Part shown: piece by piece, positions 57,597-64,000 of the stretch
Layout of the letters: each line of letters starts with the position of its first letter
Position numbering within the stretch: position 1 is the stretch's first letter
Source of the DNA: CANJXF01 sp043775015
GTDB lineage: Bacteria; Verrucomicrobiota; Verrucomicrobiia; Limisphaerales; CANJXF01
DNA: 64,000 nucleotides
Assembly (NCBI GenBank): GCA_043775015.1
Contig: JAYVSV010000056.1
Coordinates: forward strand, 4,579 to 68,578
Direction: 5' to 3'
Notes under the pieces: generated by a model
Seen by the model: only the letters and a program-made list of their open reading frames with translations
What the model was told of the DNA's origin: nothing
The model's database searches: none
Made by a program: the position numbers and the translations under genes

Positions 57597-59113
57597 ACAC
57601 GACTCCATTACGGCCAAAAACCATTGCCCTGCCGACCAAAAAAGAAACCACCGTCGGCAATTATTTCGTTTCCAATTACCCGCCGTTTTCTTTTTGGAAA
57701 CCGGAATTCGTCCCCGACATTTTGGCCGCTCTCGAAAAACCGCCGACCCACAATTTTCTCTCGACGCGCGATTCGCAGCCGACCACCACGCCGCTGGGAA
57801 TTTATTTGCACATCCCGTTTTGCCGGAAGCGTTGTCACTTTTGTTATTTCAAAGTTTATACCGACAAAGATTCCGTCGCGATTCGTGCTTACATCGACGC
57901 CGCGTTGAAAGAACTTTCGATCTACGCACAGAAACCGATCATCGGCGGGCGCACGGCGAACTTCGTTTATTTCGGCGGAGGCACGCCTTCGTATTTGTCC
58001 GTTGATCAACTGAAATATCTCACCGACGGAATGAAAAAACTCATCCCGTGGGATGGCGTCGAGGAAGTCACTTTCGAGTGCGAACCGGGCACGCTCACCG
58101 ATCACAAGTTGAAAGCGATCCGCGAAATAGGCGTCACGCGCTTGAGTTTGGGCGTGGAAAATTTCTCCGATCATATTCTGGAAATCAACGGGCGCGCCCA
58201 TCGTTCCAAGGAAGTTTATCGCGCTTACGGTTACGCGCGCGAACTCGGTTTTCCACAAATCAACATTGATCTCATCGCTGGAATGGTCGAGGAAACTGAG
58301 CCAAACTGGAAAGATTGCGTCGCAAAAACCATCGAGCTTTCGCCGGACAGCGTGACAATTTATCAGATGGAAGTTCCCTACAACACGACGATTTATCAGG
58401 AGATGAAAGCCGGGGGAAAACTCGTCGCGCCCGTCGCCGATTGGGAAACGAAACGCGCCTGGGTCAAATACGCGTTCGAGGAATTGGAGAAAGCCGGTTA
58501 CACGATTGCGAGTGCTTACACTGCGGTGAGGGGTGGAACAGGCCTCCGGCCTGTTGTTTCCGGCGTCCCGCCGGAAACCGTCGATAAGCGTGAGACTTCT
58601 GACAATCGAACGCCCAACAGCAGGCAACATCTTCAAACGAAATTCGGCGCGACGCCGAATTTAACAGGCGAGACGCCTGTTCCACCCTCCAGATTTGTTT
58701 ATCGCGACAAACTTTGGGCGGGCGCGGATTTACTTTCGCTCGGCGTGGCGAGTTTCGGCCATTTTAGCGGCACGCATTATCAAAATCATCACGACTTCGA
58801 AACTTACGTGACGAAAATCACGCAAGGCGAATTGCCGATCTTCCGCGCGCTCACTCCCACCAACGACGAAAAGCTCATCCGCGAATTTGTCCTGCAACTC
58901 AAGCTCGGCCACATGAGTTGCGATTATTTTCAAAAGAAATTCGGCGTCGATCCCCGCCAACGGTTCGCCGGTCCGCTGCAAACGTTGAAAGATTGGGGCT
59001 TTGGAAAAGTGGACGGTGATGTCGTCAGTTTGAATCGAGAAGGTTTGTTGCAAGTGGACCGGTTGCTCCACGAATTCTTTTTGCCAGAACACAAAAATGC
59101 CAGATATGCGTAA
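57593..59113 (+). CDS. HemN/HutW-like radical SAM protein (coproporphyrinogen oxidase family)
   Basis: 506 residues. Radical SAM cluster motif in IPFCRKRCHFCYFKVYT (CxxxCxxC), then NFVYFGGGTPSYLSVDQLKY, VTFECEPGTLTDHKLKA, GVTRLSLGVENFSDHILEIN and QINIDLIAGMVEETE as in HemW, HemN and haem-degrading HutW/ChuW. The C-terminal half (GADLLSLGVASFGHFSGTHY, QNHHDFETYV) is closer to the HutW/ChuW group. Residues about 313-365 (GGTGLRPVVSGVPPETV to TGETPVPPS) are a palindromic element in frame between AYTAVR and RFVYRDKLW. It may decarboxylate coproporphyrinogen or methylate a haem-like substrate. Confidence 0.85.
   Translation: MNTTPLRPKTIALPTKKETTVGNYFVSNYPPFSFWKPEFVPDILAALEKPPTHNFLSTRDSQPTTTPLGIYLHIPFCRKRCHFCYFKVYTDKDSVAIRAYIDAALKELSIYAQKPIIGGRTANFVYFGGGTPSYLSVDQLKYLTDGMKKLIPWDGVEEVTFECEPGTLTDHKLKAIREIGVTRLSLGVENFSDHILEINGRAHRSKEVYRAYGYARELGFPQINIDLIAGMVEETEPNWKDCVAKTIELSPDSVTIYQMEVPYNTTIYQEMKAGGKLVAPVADWETKRAWVKYAFEELEKAGYTIASAYTAVRGGTGLRPVVSGVPPETVDKRETSDNRTPNSRQHLQTKFGATPNLTGETPVPPSRFVYRDKLWAGADLLSLGVASFGHFSGTHYQNHHDFETYVTKITQGELPIFRALTPTNDEKLIREFVLQLKLGHMSCDYFQKKFGVDPRQRFAGPLQTLKDWGFGKVDGDVVSLNREGLLQVDRLLHEFFLPEHKNARYA
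58531..58687. repeat. Palindromic element in frame in the HemN-like gene
   Basis: 157 bp with perfect 13-bp inverted ends GGGTGGAACAGGC / GCCTGTTCCACCC. Inside are three more hairpins: GGCCTCCGGCC, TTTCCGGCGTCCCGCCGGAAA and AATTCGGCGCGACGCCGAATT. It encodes GGTGLRPVVSGVPPETVDKR...TGETPVPPS without a stop. I recall the phrase TGETPVPP in many predicted proteins of planctomycetes and verrucomicrobia, which suggests a widely spread element. Confidence 0.9.
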
Positions 59114-59684
59114 TCTTGGAGCCAACTCAGAAGCAGGGGCATTTGCTGCCCGGGCCGTTTACGCGGACACCTATCCGCTGGATGAGTTTTACCGCGAGCG
59201 CGGCGAAATTCTGCCGGCGATTGGCCGCGTCGAACCCAACGTAATCCCCGAGCCTTACAAATCGCTTCTCGTTCACGATGGCGACATGACCTCGCGCCTC
59301 CAGGCTTTTTACGCCGACGCCATTCATGTCCAACTGCTCGCCCGCCATACGCATGAAAATGAATATTTTCGCGAAGTGGTTTTGATGTCGAATGGTGAAA
59401 AAAACCCGGTGGAATTCGGCGCGATCAAAATCATTTTGGATTTGTTTCCACTCGAAGCACAAAAAGAAATTCTAAAAGAGCATCGTCCGCTCGGGCAAAT
59501 TTTGAAGGATTTCAACATCGAGCATTTGAGCAGGCCAAAGTTTTTTTTGACACTGAGTTCTGATGGATTCATGAATCGCGCGTTGAAACTGGCGGGCACG
59601 CATTCGCTTTACGGACGACGCAATACGCTGGTCGATCCATGGGGTCGTCCTCTGGCGGAAATCGTGGAAATCTTGCCGCCGTAA
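59097..59684 (+). CDS. Chorismate-lyase/UTRA-fold protein, unknown function
   Basis: 195 residues from ATG 59097, overlapping the HemN-like gene by 17 bp; ATG 59106 is also possible. RVEPNVIPEPYKSLLVHDGD, MTSRLQAFYADAIHVQLLAR, FREVVLMSNGEKNPVEFGAI and HRPLGQILKDFNI recall the chorismate lyase (UbiC) and UTRA fold, where REV.L..G.PV and PLG mark the ligand pocket. Catalytic residues cannot be proved by eye. Coupling to a HemN-like enzyme suggests a shared small-molecule pathway, possibly a haem or quinone one. Confidence 0.55.
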   Translation: MPDMRNLGANSEAGAFAARAVYADTYPLDEFYRERGEILPAIGRVEPNVIPEPYKSLLVHDGDMTSRLQAFYADAIHVQLLARHTHENEYFREVVLMSNGEKNPVEFGAIKIILDLFPLEAQKEILKEHRPLGQILKDFNIEHLSRPKFFLTLSSDGFMNRALKLAGTHSLYGRRNTLVDPWGRPLAEIVEILPP

Positions 59685-59822
59685 AACCGCACGTCTCCAC
59701 GGGTTGTTTTTTGGATTCGTGCAAATTTTGTCTCGAATGTTTCAACGCACGTTTTCATTTTTGATTTCCTGTCAAAATGTATTTAATTCAAATCTCGGAA
59801 AAAATTCTCCACACTACAACCG

Positions 59823-61382
59823 ATGAAGAATGAAGCAAAAAACAGCAACGCTCCGGTGTTAAAAAAACTTGGCCTGCAGGAGATGAATCCCGGCGTGTTC
59901 TGCGGCGAGTGGCTCGGCGGGGGTCCCGTGCTCGAAAGCATTTCTCCCATCGACGGAAAAATATTAGCGCGCGTGCGCGAAGGAACATCGGCGGAATACG
60001 AGCGAGCCATTCAGCGCGCTCAGGCTGCTTTTCAAACGTGGCGGGCGGTGCCTGCGCCGAAGCGCGGTGAAATCATTCGCCAGTTTGGCAATGCTTTGCG
60101 CGTCGCGAAGAAAGATCTCAGCAAACTCGTCACCCTTGAAACCGGAAAAATTCTTGCGGAAGGCGAAGGCGAAGTTCAGGAGATGATCGATATTTGCGAT
60201 TTTGCGGTCGGACTTTCCCGCCAACTTTACGGGCTGACCATCGCCTCCGAACGTCCGCAGCATCGCATGATGGAACAATGGCAACCGCTCGGTGTGGTTG
60301 GGATTATCAGCGCCTTCAATTTTCCCGTGGCCGTGTGGGCCTGGAACAGCGCGCTCGCTGCGGTTTGCGGCGATGCCACACTTTGGAAGCCCTCGGAAAA
60401 AACGCCGCTCACCGCCATTGCGACGATCAGAATTGCGGAGAAAGTTTGCCGCGCGAACAAGATGGATCCCGCGATTTTCAGCCTCATTGTCGGCGGCCGA
60501 AAAAATGTTGGCGAACGTTTGGTGAACGACAAACGCATTCCGCTCGTGTCGGCCACCGGCTCCACGAAGATGGGTCGCGCGGTGGGCGAAGCGGTGATGC
60601 GTCGCATGGGAAAAACATTGCTCGAACTCGGCGGCAACAATGGAATCATCGTCACCCCCAGCGCCGATTTGAATTTAGCCACGCCAGCGATTTTGTTTGG
60701 CGCCGTCGGGACTGCCGGGCAGCGCTGCACTTCGACTCGCCGTGTTTTTGTTCACGAATCGATTCAAGAGGAATTAACGAATCGTTTGCTCGCCGCTTAC
60801 CGACAAGTTTCGATTGGCAATCCGACTGACCCGAAAACGTTGATGGGGCCGTTGATCGACGCGCAGGCGGTGGAAACGATGCAGGCCGCGTTGAAAAAAT
60901 TGCAACGCGAAGGGGGAACCATTTTGCACGGCGGCGAACGTTTGAGCGGAAAACAATTTCCCGGCAACGGCTACGTCACGCCGTGCATTGCGAAAGCAAA
61001 AGCGACTTTCAAAATTGTCCACGAAGAAACGTTCGCGCCGATTCTCTATCTGATTCCCTACAAAAATTTGGAGAACGCCATCGCCGAACACAACGCGGTT
61101 CCGCAGGGGTTGAGTTCCGCGATTTTCACGAACGAAGTGCGCGAAGCGGAGTTGTTTTTGTCGAGTTGCGGAAGCGATTGCGGGATTGCCAACGTGAATA
61201 TCGGGACGAGTGGCGCGGAAATCGGTGGCGCGTTCGGCGGTGAAAAGGAGACAGGCGGTGGACGCGAGAGTGGCAGTGATTCGTGGAAAAATTATATGCG
61301 CCGCCAAACCGTTACGATTAATTACTCGAACGAACTTCCTCTCGCGCAGGGAATAAAATTCGGGGGCAACGCGACCGCTTGA
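59823..61382 (+). CDS. ALDH7-type aldehyde dehydrogenase (piperideine-6-carboxylate dehydrogenase-like)
   Basis: 519 residues. Catalytic Cys in GAVGTAGQRCTSTRR, the Glu in TLLELGGNNGIIV and the cofactor-loop IISAFNFPVAVWAWNSAL are intact. The C-terminal GAFGGEKETGGGRESGSDSW and KNYMRRQTVTINYS are marks of the ALDH7 group (alpha-aminoadipic semialdehyde / piperideine-6-carboxylate dehydrogenase) in lysine breakdown. No partner aminotransferase is next to it, so the substrate is an inference. It stands alone after a 138-bp gap. Confidence 0.9.
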   Translation: MKNEAKNSNAPVLKKLGLQEMNPGVFCGEWLGGGPVLESISPIDGKILARVREGTSAEYERAIQRAQAAFQTWRAVPAPKRGEIIRQFGNALRVAKKDLSKLVTLETGKILAEGEGEVQEMIDICDFAVGLSRQLYGLTIASERPQHRMMEQWQPLGVVGIISAFNFPVAVWAWNSALAAVCGDATLWKPSEKTPLTAIATIRIAEKVCRANKMDPAIFSLIVGGRKNVGERLVNDKRIPLVSATGSTKMGRAVGEAVMRRMGKTLLELGGNNGIIVTPSADLNLATPAILFGAVGTAGQRCTSTRRVFVHESIQEELTNRLLAAYRQVSIGNPTDPKTLMGPLIDAQAVETMQAALKKLQREGGTILHGGERLSGKQFPGNGYVTPCIAKAKATFKIVHEETFAPILYLIPYKNLENAIAEHNAVPQGLSSAIFTNEVREAELFLSSCGSDCGIANVNIGTSGAEIGGAFGGEKETGGGRESGSDSWKNYMRRQTVTINYSNELPLAQGIKFGGNATA

Positions 61383-61411
61383 ACTCAGCTTTCCGCAACC
61401 CGCGTCTCTCG

Positions 61412-63784
61412 TTACGGGAGTTGCATAATTCGATAGTAACGTTGACCGCTACTCGCTATCGGGATGACTTGTTGCATTGAAGTTCCAGTCGCGACAATGT
61501 CGCCAGTCGCGTTGGACCATTCCGTTTCCGACAAATCGGATTTGAATTGAACCCGATAACTCTTCCCCGGAATGGTGCTCCAGGAGAGCGCCATGTTTTC
61601 CAGGTTCACTCCGGGAGTGAAGGTCAACACTCTTGAGACGACGCGGGTGTTGAAGGTTCGTGTGGCGGTTTTTTCCGGAGTTCCATTGTCCGAAACGCGC
61701 ACCGTGATCGAGTTCGTGCTGTCCGGTGAATCGATCGGCGTGGCCCAATTGAAAATCCCTGATCCCGGGTTGACCCCGGCTCCGGTGGGCGCGCCGGGAT
61801 CGAGGCTGAAAATTAATTCGAGCGGCAGGTCGGAATCCGCCGCAGAATTCGTAAACGTCAACGTGTCGCCGGCTAAAACCGTTTTGTCCGGGATCGTCAC
61901 CAAGGTCGGTGCGAAATTATTGGTTTCGTTCACAACGACGCTGATGGTTTCAAAATCGCTCAGCGCGGGAGAGCCGTTGTCGGTCACACGAACGGTGATG
62001 TCGTAAACGCCCGGCCCTTGCGCCTCGGTTGGTGTCCAGACGAACAGACCGGTGTAGGGATTAATGCTCGCTCCGGCCGGCGCGCCAGGGTCGAGGCTGT
62101 AGGTAAGAATGTTGGAGTAAACGACGGAAAAATTATCCATGTAAATGGTGTAGGTGCCCGCAGCGGTGGAGGTGGGAACGAGCGCGAGATGTTCCAACGC
62201 ACCAAGGCCGGTTGGACTGGAGAGAACTCCATTCGCGGCGGCCAAAGCAAATGGAGTAATCGGTTCGAACGGCAGATTAAACTGAACCGTCGTCCAGGTG
62301 TTCGCGGGAATGGTGCGTGTCGGAACAGGCGCGGTGCTGTTGACGTTCGTTACTCCGGCCCATTCGTAGCTGGCGCTGCTGCCGCCATCAGAACCAATTG
62401 CTGTGCCGACAGGATTGCCGGTTTCGCTCGCACACAACGCAAGTTGCAACGCTGTGTCGGTGTAAAAATCGAATTTAACAATCTGTTTCAGGTCGATCAC
62501 CGGTCGCGGAAAAGTTGAAACCGAGGCCGTTGTCAGGCGCACCCAATTGCTGGAGCCAGCGAGGAAAGACCATGAAGTTTTCAGAACCCGGGTTCCTTTG
62601 CCAGTGCCCGCCGGGAAGGTTGATGCAACGATCGTGAAGTTCGTCGGCGTCAGATCGACTCCACGCGTGGAGCCTGAGTAGGTTGGTTTCTGGAATAATA
62701 TGGACGCAGTTCCAGATGAATAGGATTCAAAATCGGTAATCAATGTGGTCGCGCCGAGTCCGGCATCGGTGGCGCTTGCCGTAAAACTCAGCAGCGAACC
62801 TTCGACCAGCGTCTTGTTGCCAACGGTGGCGAGGACGGGCGCAGCGTTCCCCGTCGTTGCACTTTTGATCGCGCTATAATCAGAATCGCCATCCGCGTTG
62901 TAAGCCCTGACGCGATAATAATAAACCGTCGATGCGACCAGCCCACTGTTCGTGTAGGTGACCCCATTCATCGCCGTGGTGGAAATTTGTGACCAAGGCC
63001 CTCCGACTGAAGTGGCGCGCTCGATCTTGAAGCCGGTTTCGTTCGTCGCGGAGTCGGTCCAGGTCAATTTGATTTGCGTCGTGCTGATTGGCAAAAGAAC
63101 TAGATTCGTTGGTGCCGTTGGTGCGCCAAGAATTAACGCCATGAAGTGCGACCAGTTCCAATAAACCCCGGGATCAGTGTGCGTATTGCAGGTGGCGTCC
63201 ATCGAAGGATAATTTGCCGCCATCCAGGTCACCCACGATGCGGTCTGCTTTTCGTTGTGGCCAATGATGTGGTTGCGGTCAATCGGATCACTGGTTTGCA
63301 ACATTAAATGCCGCTGCAAACCGGCGGAGGCGACATACATCGCTTCAGTGTACCAAGCAGGGCTGCTCGCGAAACCCTCGTGCTCGGTGCCCCAGGACCA
63401 TTTGTTCCAACAAACCGCGTGCCATGCGTAATTCGCTTCACGCACCGATTGAGAGATTTCCCCAGCCGCCGGATCAGCGGGGTAGTTTTCATTGTGTCCA
63501 TCTTCGTCGCTGCCGTTCTGCAATCCATTTACCAGGTAATGAATGCTCGCGGACACATTGTAACTCCCGTTCGTATTTTGGTCGCAACGGTTCAAGTAGG
63601 AAATGCTCGACCAATAATAACCCTCCATGTCGTGAATGACGCAGAAATGATGGCCGTTGCCAGTCGTGTACCATTTCGTGCAACTCATCGGGCGGTCAAT
63701 GGCAGGGCCGTAATCCGTGCTCGCTCGGGATGAAGGGCAAAGCCAAAGCACGACCACGAGAAACAAAACAAATTTCTTAGGCAT
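61412..63784 (-). CDS. Secreted amidase_2-type peptidoglycan hydrolase with FN3 and PIG-like domains
   Basis: About 790 residues from ATG 63784; a GTG 9 bp upstream is less likely. Signal peptide (KKFVLFLVVVLWLCPSSRA). Residues about 27-215 form an N-acetylmuramoyl-alanine-amidase-like domain: HHFCVIHDMEGYYWSSISYL, SASIHYLVNG, NYAWHAVCWNKWSWGTEHEG, RNHIIGHNEKQ and CNTHTDPGVYWNW give the zinc His residues. Next are a fibronectin-III domain (APTNLVLLPISTTQIKLTW), then several putative-Ig (PIG-type) domains (GNKTLVEGSLLSFTASATD; PDKTVLAGDTLTFTNSAAD). It ends QRYYRIMQLP. It could cleave peptidoglycan of competitors or prey, or remodel its own wall. Confidence 0.85.
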   Translation of the reverse strand: MPKKFVLFLVVVLWLCPSSRASTDYGPAIDRPMSCTKWYTTGNGHHFCVIHDMEGYYWSSISYLNRCDQNTNGSYNVSASIHYLVNGLQNGSDEDGHNENYPADPAAGEISQSVREANYAWHAVCWNKWSWGTEHEGFASSPAWYTEAMYVASAGLQRHLMLQTSDPIDRNHIIGHNEKQTASWVTWMAANYPSMDATCNTHTDPGVYWNWSHFMALILGAPTAPTNLVLLPISTTQIKLTWTDSATNETGFKIERATSVGGPWSQISTTAMNGVTYTNSGLVASTVYYYRVRAYNADGDSDYSAIKSATTGNAAPVLATVGNKTLVEGSLLSFTASATDAGLGATTLITDFESYSSGTASILFQKPTYSGSTRGVDLTPTNFTIVASTFPAGTGKGTRVLKTSWSFLAGSSNWVRLTTASVSTFPRPVIDLKQIVKFDFYTDTALQLALCASETGNPVGTAIGSDGGSSASYEWAGVTNVNSTAPVPTRTIPANTWTTVQFNLPFEPITPFALAAANGVLSSPTGLGALEHLALVPTSTAAGTYTIYMDNFSVVYSNILTYSLDPGAPAGASINPYTGLFVWTPTEAQGPGVYDITVRVTDNGSPALSDFETISVVVNETNNFAPTLVTIPDKTVLAGDTLTFTNSAADSDLPLELIFSLDPGAPTGAGVNPGSGIFNWATPIDSPDSTNSITVRVSDNGTPEKTATRTFNTRVVSRVLTFTPGVNLENMALSWSTIPGKSYRVQFKSDLSETEWSNATGDIVATGTSMQQVIPIASSGQRYYRIMQLP

Positions 63785-63847
63785 TTGATCCACAGTATGC
63801 AGATTTTAGTTCATTGGGCAAAGCTGTATTACGTCCGGATCGCCTTT

Positions 63848-63991
63848 GGGTGTGATTAAAAGTGGGTGACGGAGCGCGGACATTCCTGTCCGCCCGCGCG
63901 TCCTTCCGCCCAGAACGCTTGATATTTTAGCCAAGCCCCGGCGGACAGAAATGTCCGCGCTCCGTTCCTTCTCCCACTTTTAATCACACCC
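63848..63991. mobile_element. MITE copy 2
   Basis: 144 bp, same element as 35351-35493: four substitutions and one extra C. Inverted ends GGGTGTGATTAAAAGTGG and reverse complement. Unlike copy 1, no direct repeat is visible next to it (ATCGCCTTT on the left, GATGTTTTC on the right), though the window ends here. The copy is close to the start of the amidase gene and might affect its expression. Confidence 0.9.
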
Positions 63992-64000
63992 GATGTTTTC

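Noticed and set aside
58531..58687. Intein or group I/II intron in the HemN-like gene
   Set aside because: The insert is only 53 codons, with palindromic ends and no splicing or endonuclease motifs; it reads as a translated palindromic element.

Overview
The window looks like a chromosomal segment of a soil- or sediment-type verrucomicrobium, most likely of the Pedosphaera/Limisphaera lineage. This is inferred from gene style, not from a marker gene. The signs are prepilin-type secreted proteins (KGFTLIELLVVIAI), large secreted Ig/fibronectin/PIG-like proteins ending in YFRL- or YYRI-type tails, an IS200-like REP-associated transposase with its REP palindromes, and many dispersed palindromic and 7-bp-periodic repeats. 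There is no rRNA operon, CRISPR array, prophage or plasmid module. One tRNA-Arg(CCT) is present.

Layout. 1-4029: surface-polysaccharide genes (a truncated GT39-like membrane protein reading off the left edge, two SDR sugar-nucleotide enzymes, a GT2 glycosyltransferase, a methyltransferase). 4185-7577: yajQ, then a minus-strand dTDP-sugar operon rfbA, RmlD-like reductase, rfbB, without rmlC. 7684-15735: small membrane protein, tRNA-Arg, hrpA and a Ski2-like helicase. 15757-18627: a uronate-catabolism operon (SDR, GH88, KDPG aldolase). 18628-21258: repeat-rich DNA with an O-antigen-ligase remnant, a GYD protein and a frameshifted GH25 gene. 21747-31680: housekeeping and mixed genes (glycerophosphodiesterase, pyrE, M50-like membrane protease, GYF plus cyclic-nucleotide-binding protein, UreF-like protein, pgsA-pgpA, rimO, RodZ-like protein, EboD-like dehydroquinate synthase homologue, YkgJ protein). 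31756-39741: sialidase-like lipoprotein, large secreted protein, two amidohydrolase-family proteins. 39815-46734: tyrS, dinB, a Tat-exported sugar isomerase-like protein with an FMN hydroxyacid oxidase, and an unknown membrane-anchored protein. 46791-51148: a nucleotidyltransferase pair, pyrG, kdsB, the transposase, gmhB. 51240-54037: secreted protein and pseudopilin. 54455-59684: a tight plus-strand run (PQQ propeller, small protein, nucleotidyltransferase, MGMT-like, ankyrin, HemN-like radical SAM, chorismate-lyase-fold protein). 59823-63784: ALDH7-type dehydrogenase and a secreted peptidoglycan-amidase-like protein.

The most striking feature is repeat biology. Palindromic elements and heptamer arrays lie not only between genes but also in frame inside conserved proteins: the HemN-like enzyme, the PQQ propeller protein (two different elements), the Ski2-like helicase, RimO (two arrays), RfbB and the leader of an amidohydrolase. 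GmhB carries a C-terminal tail made from a REP. This resembles the protein-invading palindromic elements of Rickettsia and the heptamer repeats of cyanobacteria, but the families here look different. Two intergenic palindromic elements still carry recognisable target-site duplications (9 bp and 8 bp), so at least some spread by transposition. The window also holds decay scars: a collapsed O-antigen ligase, a broken GH25 tail and a second dinB 3' end.

All functional calls come from reading motifs and family resemblance. No database search was possible.
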